A stretch of 37,381 nt of DNA, from NCBI GenBank assembly GCA_945861305.1, contig CAMATW010000028.1, positions 1 to 37,381 of the forward strand. The letters run 5' to 3'. The DNA comes from Bordetella parapertussis (GTDB lineage: Bacteria; Pseudomonadota; Gammaproteobacteria; Burkholderiales; Burkholderiaceae_C). A program made the translations under genes and the position numbers. Numbering within the stretch: the stretch's first letter is position 1; each line of letters begins with the position of its first letter. Under the pieces are notes generated by a model. It had not been told where the DNA came from and did no database searches. It saw only the letters and a program-made list of their open reading frames with translations. Shown one piece after another: positions 23,750 to 31,898 of the stretch.

Positions 23750-25887
23750 ACCGCCGTGACTTTTTACAAGTTAGCTCCAGCGCCACTGTAGCCCTGAGCT
23801 TGGGTTTTGTTATGCCCTCTGAAGCCCAAAACGCCAGCGTCCAAGAGGTCAATGCTTGGATAGACATCCATGCTGATGAATCGATCGTGATTCGCTATGC
23901 ACGCACAGAAATGGGCCAAGGAAGTCGCACCTCTGCGCCCATGCTGATTGCCGAAGAACTTGAAGTTGATTGGAAGAAGGTGCGCATTGAAGATGTGCAA
24001 GCGCATGAAAACTTGAAACGCAAACGCGCCTATGGCGACATGGCGAGTGTGGGCAGTCGCACCATCCGTAACTCGCAAGAATATTTGCGCAAAGCCGGAG
24101 CCTCTGCACGCATGATGCTGGTGCAAGCCGCCGCCCAACGTTGGAGCGTCCCTGTCAATGAATGCCAAGCTCTGCTGGGCAAAGTGGTTCACACACCCAG
24201 CAAGAAAACCCTGAGCTATGGTCAGTTGGCATTGGATGCCGCCAAACTAACCCCACCCAAAGATGTGGTGCTGAAAGACCCCGCCACGTGGACTTTGGCT
24301 GGCAAACCCATCCCTAGGGTGGACATGTACGACATCGTGACGGGAAAGATTCGCTTCGGCGTCGATACCCAGTTGCCCGGTATGTTGCACGCTGCGATTG
24401 CCCAGTCGCCGGTGTTTGGCGGCAAAGTTATCAGCTTGGACAGCAGCAAAGTGGATAACCGCCGTGGCATCGTCAAAGTGCTGAACATGGGCGAATTTGT
24501 GGCGGTGGTGGCTGACAACTGGTGGCGAGCCAAAGAAGCTTTGCGTGATGTGTCCATCGAGTGGGACAGCGGCAAGTACGCGCAAGTCAACAGTGCTGGC
24601 CTGATGAAGTTGTACCGCGAAGGTCTGAGCCAAAGCGATGCCGCTGTGGCCCGTCAAGACGGAAATGCCGTGGCTACGCTAGAGAAAGCCAGCAAGGTCA
24701 TCGATGCCGAGTACTACACACCTTACTTAGCCCATGCCACCTTAGAGCCTATGGTGTGCACGGCTTGGCTGCAAGACGATCAATTGCAAATTTGGGTATC
24801 TACCCAAAACCCAGAGTCCAGCCTGACAGCAGCAGCCAGCACCGCGGATGTGCCGCAAGAAAATGTCAAAGTGTTCGCCATGCAAATGGGCGGCGGCTTG
24901 GGTCGCAAAAGCCCACAAGACTTCACACGTCAAGCAGTAGCGATTGCCAAGGCCATGCCAGGCAAACCCATCAAACTCATGTGGAGCCGTGAAGAGGATA
25001 CCCAGCACGACCTCTATCGCCCAGCCAGCTTGGTCAAAGTTCGCGCCAGCATTCAAGCCGACGGCAAACCTGATGCGCTGCATATCCGCGTCAGCGCACC
25101 TTCCATTTTTTCTCAATTGCTGCGTATGCCGCTGCAAAATGGTGTGGATCCGCAAGCCGTTGCATCTTTCAACGATCACCCTTACGACATACCCCATTGC
25201 TTGGTCGACTTTGCCCAACGCAGTGCCCATGTGCCTGTGGGGTTTTGGCGTACCGTGGGTCACTCGCAAAACCCGTTTGTGCGGGAGTGTTTTGTGGATG
25301 AGTTGGCGCATGCAGCAGGCATTAACCCTTTGGCTTACAGGCTCTCACTTTTGCCCAACAACGAAAAAGCCAACCGCGATCGCGGCATCTTGCAGGCGGT
25401 GGCCAAAGCAGCCGATTGGGACAATCCGCTGCCAGCAGGTGTTTTTCGTGGGATTGGGCAAACCGATGGCTACGGCAGTCACACAGCCTGTGTTTGCGAG
25501 GTCTCGGTCAACGCCAAAGGCGAGGTGCGCATACACCGCATCGTCATCGGCATCGACCCCGGCTACGCGGTCAACCCCGACAACATCCAAGCCCAACTCC
25601 AAGGCAGCGTGGTGCACGGCTTGTCAGCTATTTTTTGGGGCGAGATGACTGTGAAAGATGGTCGCATTGAGCAATCCAATTTCCACGATTACCGCTTGAT
25701 GCGCATGAATGAAATGCCCAAAGTGCAAACTGTGATTGCCGCCAGCGGCGGTTTTTGGGGTGGCGTGGGTGAGCCTGCGCAAGCGCCTTTGGCGCCAGCC
25801 TTGGGCAACGCTTTGTTCGCAGCCACGGGCAAACGCATACGCTCGCTTCCTTTGAAAAACCACGGCTTAAGTTTGGTCAAAGCATGA
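23746..25887 (+). CDS. Molybdopterin large subunit of a xanthine dehydrogenase-family enzyme (IorB-like), Tat-exported
   Basis: 713 residues. The N-terminus [20 protein letters not shown] is a twin-arginine signal, so the holoenzyme should work in the periplasm. A molybdopterin-binding Gly-rich loop is MGGGLGRK (381-388), and the catalytic glutamate is kept at E676 in [14 protein letters not shown]. This is the IorB branch of the family, which hydroxylates N-heterocycles or oxidises aldehydes with water as oxygen donor and passes electrons to cytochromes. In that branch a cytochrome c gene often follows; here the next gene, overlapping by 4 bases, is soxX. The substrate is not readable. A role on a sulfur compound or a SoxYZ-bound intermediate is a hypothesis from the neighbours only. 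Confidence 0.88.
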   Translation: MNRRDFLQVSSSATVALSLGFVMPSEAQNASVQEVNAWIDIHADESIVIRYARTEMGQGSRTSAPMLIAEELEVDWKKVRIEDVQAHENLKRKRAYGDMASVGSRTIRNSQEYLRKAGASARMMLVQAAAQRWSVPVNECQALLGKVVHTPSKKTLSYGQLALDAAKLTPPKDVVLKDPATWTLAGKPIPRVDMYDIVTGKIRFGVDTQLPGMLHAAIAQSPVFGGKVISLDSSKVDNRRGIVKVLNMGEFVAVVADNWWRAKEALRDVSIEWDSGKYAQVNSAGLMKLYREGLSQSDAAVARQDGNAVATLEKASKVIDAEYYTPYLAHATLEPMVCTAWLQDDQLQIWVSTQNPESSLTAAASTADVPQENVKVFAMQMGGGLGRKSPQDFTRQAVAIAKAMPGKPIKLMWSREEDTQHDLYRPASLVKVRASIQADGKPDALHIRVSAPSIFSQLLRMPLQNGVDPQAVASFNDHPYDIPHCLVDFAQRSAHVPVGFWRTVGHSQNPFVRECFVDELAHAAGINPLAYRLSLLPNNEKANRDRGILQAVAKAADWDNPLPAGVFRGIGQTDGYGSHTACVCEVSVNAKGEVRIHRIVIGIDPGYAVNPDNIQAQLQGSVVHGLSAIFWGEMTVKDGRIEQSNFHDYRLMRMNEMPKVQTVIAASGGFWGGVGEPAQAPLAPALGNALFAATGKRIRSLPLKNHGLSLVKA

Positions 25888-26288
25888 AGCGTGGGTATTT
25901 GCTTGCTGTGTTGGCGCTTAGCCCTTTGGTGTGGGCAGCAGACACCATGCCTGCCACACCGTCAGCAGCAACCGCAGACGCAACGCGGGGTCGCAAACTG
26001 CTTTTGGCTCGCCAAGATACTGGCTGCATTTTGTGTCACCAACTGCCAGGTTTCAAAGAAGGCGGAGAAATGGGTCCTTCACTGACAGGTGTGGGTGAGC
26101 GCCTGAGCAGCGAACAAATACGCCAACGCATTGCCGACCCCCGTGTGCTAAACCCTCAAACCTTTATGCCGGCTTATTTCAGTACTGCTGGTCTTCATAA
26201 TGTCGCCAAACCCTTGCAAGGAAAAACCGTGCTCACCGAGCAAGGCTTGGAAGACATCATTGCCTATTTATTGAAAAATCCTACATGA
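25884..26288 (+). CDS. soxX: Sulfur-oxidation cytochrome c SoxX
   Basis: 134 residues with a Sec signal peptide (LLAVLALSPLVWAA). One haem site, CILCH at 48-52, and a likely distal methionine M95 in NPQTFMPAYF; the HQLPG and MGPSLTGVG blocks and the C-terminal LTEQGLEDIIAYL are typical of SoxX. With SoxA it forms the c-type cytochrome that oxidatively attaches a sulfur substrate to the carrier SoxYZ. Both ends are coupled: 4-base overlaps with the molybdenum subunit upstream and soxY downstream. Confidence 0.88.
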   Translation: MKRGYLLAVLALSPLVWAADTMPATPSAATADATRGRKLLLARQDTGCILCHQLPGFKEGGEMGPSLTGVGERLSSEQIRQRIADPRVLNPQTFMPAYFSTAGLHNVAKPLQGKTVLTEQGLEDIIAYLLKNPT

Positions 26289-26797
26289 GGTATCGCTTGC
26301 TATCCCGTCGCCAGTCAATCTTGAACATTTTTCAAACCATCCTCGCAACCAGCATCGGTGGCTTGTGGCTGGGTTCAGCGAAAGCACAAGTGGACAAACT
26401 TACCATCACAGGATTAGCAGAAGCACGGTTGCGCACTTTCGAGGAAATGGTAAGACCTTATGTGCAAAACCAAGAACTCAAAAAAGAAGCTGTGACCTTG
26501 TCACTTCCCATGTTGGCAGACAACGGCCACATGGTGCCCTTGAGTCTGAAGATTGACAGTCCCATGACCGAGGCCTCGCATATCACCCACGTATACCTTA
26601 TTTCGCAACGCAACCCTGTTCCTTTGATGGCGAAGTTTGTCATGGGTCCATGGAGCGGCCGCGCTGATTTGAGTACACGTGTGCGTTTGTCTGGTAACCA
26701 AAACGTGATTGCTTTGGCCAGACGATCAGATGGAAACTTCATTTACGACGTGCAAGAGGTGGTGGTCACCGAAGCAGCTTGTGTGGACAATGGCTGA
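26285..26797 (+). CDS. soxY: Sulfur-carrier subunit SoxY with an unusual C-terminal tail
   Basis: 170 residues. An N-terminal RRQSILN stretch followed by a hydrophobic segment fits a Tat signal, as in known SoxY. The beta-sandwich carrier domain follows (MVRPYVQNQELKKEAVTLSL; FVMGPWSGRADLSTRVRL). Known SoxY proteins end in a flexible GGCGG arm whose cysteine carries the substrate. Here the end is VTEAACVDNG: one cysteine, C166, placed fifth from the end, with no flanking Gly pairs. The cysteine needed for a carrier is thus kept, but the arm is stiffer and longer past the cysteine. The stop shares a base with the soxZ ATG (TGATG). Confidence 0.82.
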   Translation: MRYRLLSRRQSILNIFQTILATSIGGLWLGSAKAQVDKLTITGLAEARLRTFEEMVRPYVQNQELKKEAVTLSLPMLADNGHMVPLSLKIDSPMTEASHITHVYLISQRNPVPLMAKFVMGPWSGRADLSTRVRLSGNQNVIALARRSDGNFIYDVQEVVVTEAACVDNG

Positions 26798-27147
26798 TGA
26801 GTTCCGCTCGCTTACAAATCCCACCACGAATCGTTCAGGGCGATATTTTCAAAGTTCGCCTGTTGGTCAATCATCCCATGGACAGTGGTTTTTTGCGCGA
26901 TATCGATGGCGTGATCATTCAACGCAACGTCATCCGACACCTGCTTTGCACCTTGAATGGCCGAGAGGTGTTTCGCGTAGAGCCCACCACAGGCGTAGCG
27001 GCCAACCCTTTGTTTGAGTTTTATTTGCGAGCAACCGAGTCGGGCGATATGCTGTTTCGCTGGGTCGACGACAAGGCTTATATTGGCGAATTACGCCACA
27101 CCTTGGTGGTCGAATCTGCCAACATTTCTAAGCCTGCCAGCAACTGA
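26797..27147 (+). CDS. soxZ: SoxZ, partner of the SoxY sulfur carrier
   Basis: 116 residues from the ATG at 26797, which overlaps the soxY stop by one base; an earlier GTG is rejected. No signal peptide, as expected because SoxZ is exported bound to SoxY. The immunoglobulin-like fold is recognisable from VRLLVNHPMDSGF near the start, the NGREVFRVEP strand and the late FRWVDDKAYIGE. SoxYZ is the heterodimer on which sulfur intermediates are carried through the Sox cycle. It is 9 bases before soxA. Confidence 0.88.
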   Translation: MSSARLQIPPRIVQGDIFKVRLLVNHPMDSGFLRDIDGVIIQRNVIRHLLCTLNGREVFRVEPTTGVAANPLFEFYLRATESGDMLFRWVDDKAYIGELRHTLVVESANISKPASN

Positions 27148-27156
27148 CCGTCCAAC

Positions 27157-27951
27157 ATGCGTTTTGCCGTTTGCAAGTCTTTTCTTTTTTTGTTGATAGC
27201 TGGTTTAGTTGTTGCCTTACCTTCGCATTCACAGCAACGCATCATCCCTTTGGATAAATTGCAGTCTGGCTTGCATTACTCAGGGCCAGAAGTACAGTCT
27301 TTGCAAACCGATGAGTTTGCCAACCCTGGCAATATCGCTTTAGACAACGGCATCAAGTCCTGGTCCAAACCCGAAGGCAAAAGCAACAAAAGCTGCCAGT
27401 CCTGCCATGGTGAACTCGTCAAAATGAAGGGCGTGTCCATCCGCTACCCCGCCATCGACAAAGCCACCGGCAAACTCTTTAACCTAGAAGACCGCATTCG
27501 CAACTGCCGCGTGAAAAACCAAAAAGCCGCTGAATGGACTTTTGAGTCCGATGAGTTAGTGGCCATGACATTGGCCGTCACCAGCACCTCTCGCGGGCTG
27601 CCTTTGCAAGCGCAAATTGACGGGGCGGCCAAAAGCCATTTTGAAAACGGTCAACGTCTTTTCATGACACGCCAAGGCCAAATGAACCTGGCCTGCACGA
27701 ATTGCCACGACCAGCACTATGGCCAAAAACTGTTTACCGACCCTTTAAGCCAAGGCCAAGCAAACGGCTATCCGCTCTACCGAATCGATTGGCAACGTGT
27801 TGCCTCGCTTGAGCGGCGACTGCGTTTTTGCTACACCGGCGTGAAAGCTGAAATACCCCCGTGGGGTCACATCGATATGCGCGACATCAGCCTTTACCTG
27901 ATGTGGCGCGGACAAGGCTTGTCCGTCGAAGCGCCCGCTGTGCGCAAATAA
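27157..27951 (+). CDS. soxA: Sulfur-oxidation dihaem cytochrome SoxA
   Basis: 264 residues with a signal peptide (FLFLLIAGLVVALPSHS). Two CxxCH haem sites, at 80-84 and 180-184, make it the dihaem form. C225 in RRLRFCYTGVKAEI is in the place of the cysteine ligand (cysteine persulfide in solved SoxA) at the active haem; C117 may be the other conserved cysteine. With SoxX it links the sulfur substrate to the SoxY cysteine. It is the last gene of the run and stops 7 bases from the convergent aroE; no terminator is visible there. soxB, soxC and soxD are not found in the window. Confidence 0.9.
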   Translation: MRFAVCKSFLFLLIAGLVVALPSHSQQRIIPLDKLQSGLHYSGPEVQSLQTDEFANPGNIALDNGIKSWSKPEGKSNKSCQSCHGELVKMKGVSIRYPAIDKATGKLFNLEDRIRNCRVKNQKAAEWTFESDELVAMTLAVTSTSRGLPLQAQIDGAAKSHFENGQRLFMTRQGQMNLACTNCHDQHYGQKLFTDPLSQGQANGYPLYRIDWQRVASLERRLRFCYTGVKAEIPPWGHIDMRDISLYLMWRGQGLSVEAPAVRK

Positions 27952-27958
27952 ACGACGG

Positions 27959-28798
27959 CTAAAACGTCGCCAATACCTTGGCCCACAAAGCGGGTGTCAC
28001 CTCTGGCAAGACACCAAACCAAGAAGCAAACGCTGGTCTGGCTTGGTGCAACAACATGCCCAAACCATTCACCGTGGGGTTGCCACGCGCAGCAGCACGC
28101 AGCAACAAATCGGTTTGCAAAGGGGTGTAGACAATGTCGGACACCAAAGCATGGGCAGGTAAGGCATCGAGTTGCAAATCCAAGGCAGGTTGACCCTGCA
28201 TGCCTTGGGTGGTGGTGTTGACCAAGAGTGCCGCGCCCTCAAGCGCAGCATGGCGCTCAGACCACGCAAAAGCTTTGACAGGTGCGCCAAATTCTTGCGC
28301 CATTGCCAAGGCTTTGTCTTGGCTGCGGTTGAGTAAACGAATGTCTGACGCTCCGGCATCGGCCAATGCCCAAACCACCGCTCGCGCCGCACCTCCCGCA
28401 CCCAGCACCACAGCAGGGCCTGCGCTGGCTTGCCAACTGCTGTGGGCTTCACGCAAACTTTGGATAAACCCAAATGCATCAGTGTTGGTGCCGTGCAAGC
28501 TGCCGTCAGCACGTACGGTCAAGGTATTGACGGCCCCTATGCGCTTGGCCATGGGGTCTACCTGATCGACCCAAGGCAAGGCCTCTATCTTGTGTGGCAA
28601 GGTGAGGTTGCAGCCTGCAAAACCCAAGGCTTTCATGCCCGTTAATGCCTCAGGCAAATGCAGCGGGTTGACTGCCAGCGGAATGTAAGCGCCATGCAGT
28701 CCATGCTCGGCTATCCAGTGAGAGTGAATCAGTGGCGAGCGAGAGTGGGAGATGGGCCACCCCATGACCCCAGCCAAAATAAATGAATGAGTTGCCAT
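27959..28798 (-). CDS. aroE: Shikimate dehydrogenase
   Basis: 279 residues, full length. The N-terminal substrate domain shows the shikimate-binding SHSRSPLIH and the catalytic lysine in TLPHK, with the aspartate partner in NTDAFGF. The nucleotide domain has GAGGAARAV and an NRSQ motif typical of NADP specificity. It reduces 3-dehydroshikimate to shikimate in aromatic amino-acid synthesis, in the cytoplasm. It is transcribed against soxA and divergently from the dioxygenase-rhodanese gene, from which its start is 88 bases away. It seems unrelated in function to its sulfur-linked neighbours. Confidence 0.95.
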   Translation of the reverse strand: MATHSFILAGVMGWPISHSRSPLIHSHWIAEHGLHGAYIPLAVNPLHLPEALTGMKALGFAGCNLTLPHKIEALPWVDQVDPMAKRIGAVNTLTVRADGSLHGTNTDAFGFIQSLREAHSSWQASAGPAVVLGAGGAARAVVWALADAGASDIRLLNRSQDKALAMAQEFGAPVKAFAWSERHAALEGAALLVNTTTQGMQGQPALDLQLDALPAHALVSDIVYTPLQTDLLLRAAARGNPTVNGLGMLLHQARPAFASWFGVLPEVTPALWAKVLATF

Positions 28799-28863
28799 AA
28801 GAGCGTTAGCATATCGCTAGTTGGAAGGTGAGAAACCTGCCCCCCGCATGTGAAACAATCAGC

Positions 28864-28880
28864 ACAGTTCCGTCAACTGT
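28864..28880. promoter_or_regulatory. Inverted repeat just upstream of the dioxygenase-rhodanese start
   Basis: ACAGTT and AACTGT form perfect 6-base arms around a CCGTC spacer, ending 6 bases before the ATG at 28887 where a ribosome site should be. It could be an operator, or an mRNA hairpin that limits initiation. There is no strong Shine-Dalgarno sequence for the gene. Confidence 0.35.
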
Positions 28881-28886
28881 CCCGAG

Positions 28887-31202
28887 ATGTCAGCCACTAC
28901 GCCCACTTCTATTGCTCGTTTTCACCATTTCTTAGCGCAAATCACGCGCTTGGTGGATATTGCACCTACAGAAGCCGAACTTTTATCTCAAGCGCGTCAA
29001 TGCCTGCAGTCCCTGATAAGCCACGATGACTGGTTGATGCCTGAGTTTGCACAGCCTCATCCTCAGCATTACCAACAGTATTTGTTGTATGCAGATCCAC
29101 AAGACCGCTTTTCGGTGGTGAGTTTTGTAGGTGCGCCCCGTGCATCCACACCTATCCATGACCACACCGTCTGGGGCTTGGTGGGTATGTTGCGCGGCTC
29201 GGAATTTTGCCAACCCTACAGCCGCATGTCTGATGGTCGTTGGGCGCCAGCCGGTTTTCAAATCGATATGCTGCCAGGAGATGTTGAAGCCATCTCGCCG
29301 CGTATCGGGGACGTACACAAAGTGTGGAATGCCTTAGCTGATGAAGTCTGCGTCAGCATTCATGTTTACGGTGGCAATATTGGTCTCATGGAGTGCAACA
29401 GTTACCGAGAAGATGGAACGCGCAGCAAATTTTTGTTTGGTTATTCAAATATCACGTCTGTTGCAGAGGCGCCAATACAACCACCGCCTGTTGCAGCAAC
29501 CCCTGCACCTTTCATCGCTCCTGTTGTTATTGCAAACCCTACCCTGACTGTTGCACCATCTGTGGTCGTACCCGTGCCGGTGATTGAAGCGACTGAAGCC
29601 GCTCACCCCTATGCCGTCACGAGTTACGCACAAATAAAGGCAGCCCTATTGGCCAAGGAAGAAATCTCGCTTATTGATGTGCGCGAAGAGGATTTTTATG
29701 CCCAAAGCCATCCTCTGTTTGCCATCAACGTTCCCTATGGGCGTATTGAAGTGGATATGTGGCGACGCACACCACGACGCGACACACCTTTGGTGGTTTA
29801 CGACAATGGTGAAGGCTTGGCATTGCAAGCTATGCCTCTATTGCAACGCCTGGGTTACAGCCAATTAAGCGTGATGCAAAACGGCTTGGCTGGCTGGGCA
29901 GCCGCAGGGGGTGAGTTGTTTCGTGACGTTAACGTGCCTAGCAAATCGTTTGGCGAACTGGTCGAGACGCAACGCAAAACGCCCTCTTTTTCTGCCCTTG
30001 AGGTTAAGGCCTTGCTCGAAAGAGGCTCAGACATGGTGTTACTTGACGCCCGCCGATTTGACGAATACCAATCCATGAGCATTCCAAGCGCCATCAACGT
30101 CCCAGGGGGGGAGTTGGTCTTAAGAGCGCGCTCACTTGCGCCAAGTCCCACCACCCGCATCGTGGTCAACTGTGCGGGTCGCACCCGCAGCATCATCGGC
30201 GCACAGTCGCTGATCAATTCCGGCATACCCAACCCCGTGTGCGCCTTGCGCAATGGAACGATAGGCTGGTCGCTTGCTAACTTGGAATTCGTCAAGGGAG
30301 CTAGCCTGCGCTTTGGCCAAACCAATGAGAACGATCGCAGCAAAGCCGCGGCTTCTGCGCTGGCCTTGTTGTTCCGCGCGGGTGTGCCCCGAATTGATCA
30401 AGCCACTGTCAAGCAATGGCTGACTGAAACAGATCGCAACACCTATGTGTTTGATGTACGCACCCCTGAAGAATATGCCCAAGGTCATTGGTCAGGTGCT
30501 GTCAGTGCGCCAGGCGGTCAGTTGGTGCAAGAAACCGATCACTTCATTGGCGTACGCGGTGCACGTGTGGTGGTGTATGACGACGATGGTGTACGAGCCA
30601 GTATGACGGCTTCTTGGTTGGCACAAATGGGCTGGCAAGTTGCTGTTATGAAAGACATCACTAACCAAGATCTGCAAAGTAAAGCCACAGGACCTGACGA
30701 GGATTTACTTCCCACGCTTGCGCCGTTGTCTGTGGTTGATCCCCCTACCCTCAAAACTTGGCTGGCTAACCGCAGCAACCTGAGCATGGTCATCGATGTC
30801 GGTGACAGCGCAACTTATGTCAAACGTCATATTCCTGGCGCGTGGTGGTTATTGCGCTCTCAATTGACACAAGACTTCAACCGCGTTCACAAAGCCAACC
30901 GCTATGTCTTGACTTGTGGAGATGGCCGAATTTCACGGTATGCCGTGGCAGAGTTGCAGCCCCTGCTGCGCGCCGGCGTGGAAGTCCTGTGGTTACCGGG
31001 CGGCAATGCGGCGTGGCAAGCTGCTGGCTTTAGTACACAACAGGGCGAATCTTATTTGGCCAGTCCGCGCATTGATCGCTACCGCCGCCCTTATGAAGGC
31101 AGCGATAACCCTGCGCTTGCCATGCAAACTTATTTGGATTGGGAACACGGTTTGGTTGAACAACTTAAACGTGACGGCACGCACCACTTCAAGGTGATTT
31201 AA
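28887..31202 (+). CDS. Thiol dioxygenase (cysteine dioxygenase-like) fused to four rhodanese domains
   Basis: 771 residues. Residues 1-~195 are a cupin of the cysteine/3-mercaptopropionate dioxygenase family: iron ligands H91, H93 and H144, and the Ser-His-Tyr triad as S157, H159 and Y161 (SIHVY). A Pro/Ala/Val-rich linker (~197-236) follows. Four rhodanese-like domains then span ~240-345, ~365-470, ~495-600 and ~615-715. At the active-cysteine position they have D306, C429, D565 and C677, so the second and fourth look active and the first and third look non-catalytic, like two tandem two-domain rhodaneses. Expected chemistry is oxidation of a thiol to a sulfinate plus sulfane-sulfur transfer. 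No signal peptide is seen. modB starts 6 bases later. Confidence 0.85.
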   Translation: MSATTPTSIARFHHFLAQITRLVDIAPTEAELLSQARQCLQSLISHDDWLMPEFAQPHPQHYQQYLLYADPQDRFSVVSFVGAPRASTPIHDHTVWGLVGMLRGSEFCQPYSRMSDGRWAPAGFQIDMLPGDVEAISPRIGDVHKVWNALADEVCVSIHVYGGNIGLMECNSYREDGTRSKFLFGYSNITSVAEAPIQPPPVAATPAPFIAPVVIANPTLTVAPSVVVPVPVIEATEAAHPYAVTSYAQIKAALLAKEEISLIDVREEDFYAQSHPLFAINVPYGRIEVDMWRRTPRRDTPLVVYDNGEGLALQAMPLLQRLGYSQLSVMQNGLAGWAAAGGELFRDVNVPSKSFGELVETQRKTPSFSALEVKALLERGSDMVLLDARRFDEYQSMSIPSAINVPGGELVLRARSLAPSPTTRIVVNCAGRTRSIIGAQSLINSGIPNPVCALRNGTIGWSLANLEFVKGASLRFGQTNENDRSKAAASALALLFRAGVPRIDQATVKQWLTETDRNTYVFDVRTPEEYAQGHWSGAVSAPGGQLVQETDHFIGVRGARVVVYDDDGVRASMTASWLAQMGWQVAVMKDITNQDLQSKATGPDEDLLPTLAPLSVVDPPTLKTWLANRSNLSMVIDVGDSATYVKRHIPGAWWLLRSQLTQDFNRVHKANRYVLTCGDGRISRYAVAELQPLLRAGVEVLWLPGGNAAWQAAGFSTQQGESYLASPRIDRYRRPYEGSDNPALAMQTYLDWEHGLVEQLKRDGTHHFKVI

Positions 31203-31208
31203 ACCTCT

Positions 31209-31898
31209 ATGGATTCTGCTTGGGTCGCGCTTGCACTCACCCTGAAAGTTGCGGGTTGGGCTACTGCCATCAATTTGCTGATGGGGGTTGCCGTTGGCTA
31301 TGCCTTGTCACGTTGGCGTTTCCGTGGTCGAGATGTTATAGACGCAGTACTGACCTTGCCCATGGTCTTACCCCCCACGGTGCTGGGCTACTACTTGTTG
31401 GTCTTACTGGGTCGCCATGGTGCTGTAGGTCAGTGGTTGCAACAAAACCTTGGCATTCAGTTGATCTTTACTTGGCAAGGCGCGGTCATCGCTGCAAGCG
31501 TGGTCGCCTTCCCGCTGGTATTCAAATCTGCGAGGGCAGCTTTTGAAAATGTGGAGCCCTCCCTAGAACAAGCAGCGCGGGTATTGGGTCTGAGTGAGGC
31601 TGCCGTTTTCTTTCGAATCACACTGCCCTTGGCTTGGCGAGGTATTTTGTCAGGCACCCTCTTGGCCTTTGCTCGCGCAACCGGCGAATTCGGCGCCACG
31701 CTGATGGTGGCTGGAAGTATCGTCGGTGAAACGCAAACCCTGTCGATCGCAGTGTATGAAGCCGTACAAGCTGGGCAAGACCAAACCGCAAATTTTTTGG
31801 TACTGGTGACCTCTGTCAGTTGTTTGGCACTGCTTTTGAGTGCAGGCTATTTGGCGCCAGGTCGTATTGCGGGGCAAGCCCAACGAGGTGATCGATGA
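31209..31898 (+). CDS. modB: Molybdate ABC transporter permease ModB
   Basis: 229 residues, about five or six membrane helices. The EAA loop that contacts the ATPase is present around LEQAARVLGLSEAAVFFRIT and is followed by LPLAWRGILSGTLLAFARAT and GEFGATLMVAG, the usual ModB signature. It would import molybdate (or tungstate) with ModC and a periplasmic binding protein ModA, which is not in the window. It begins 6 bases after the dioxygenase-rhodanese gene and overlaps modC by 4 bases, so all three are one transcript. Confidence 0.88.
   Translation: MDSAWVALALTLKVAGWATAINLLMGVAVGYALSRWRFRGRDVIDAVLTLPMVLPPTVLGYYLLVLLGRHGAVGQWLQQNLGIQLIFTWQGAVIAASVVAFPLVFKSARAAFENVEPSLEQAARVLGLSEAAVFFRITLPLAWRGILSGTLLAFARATGEFGATLMVAGSIVGETQTLSIAVYEAVQAGQDQTANFLVLVTSVSCLALLLSAGYLAPGRIAGQAQRGDR

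Noticed and set aside
25884..27951. Complete thiosulfate-oxidising Sox pathway
   Set aside because: soxB, soxC and soxD are missing from the window, so only XYZA can be claimed.
29460..29600. Low-complexity Pro/Ala/Val stretch that looked like a repeat or insertion
   Set aside because: It stays in frame and is simply the linker between the dioxygenase and the first rhodanese domain.
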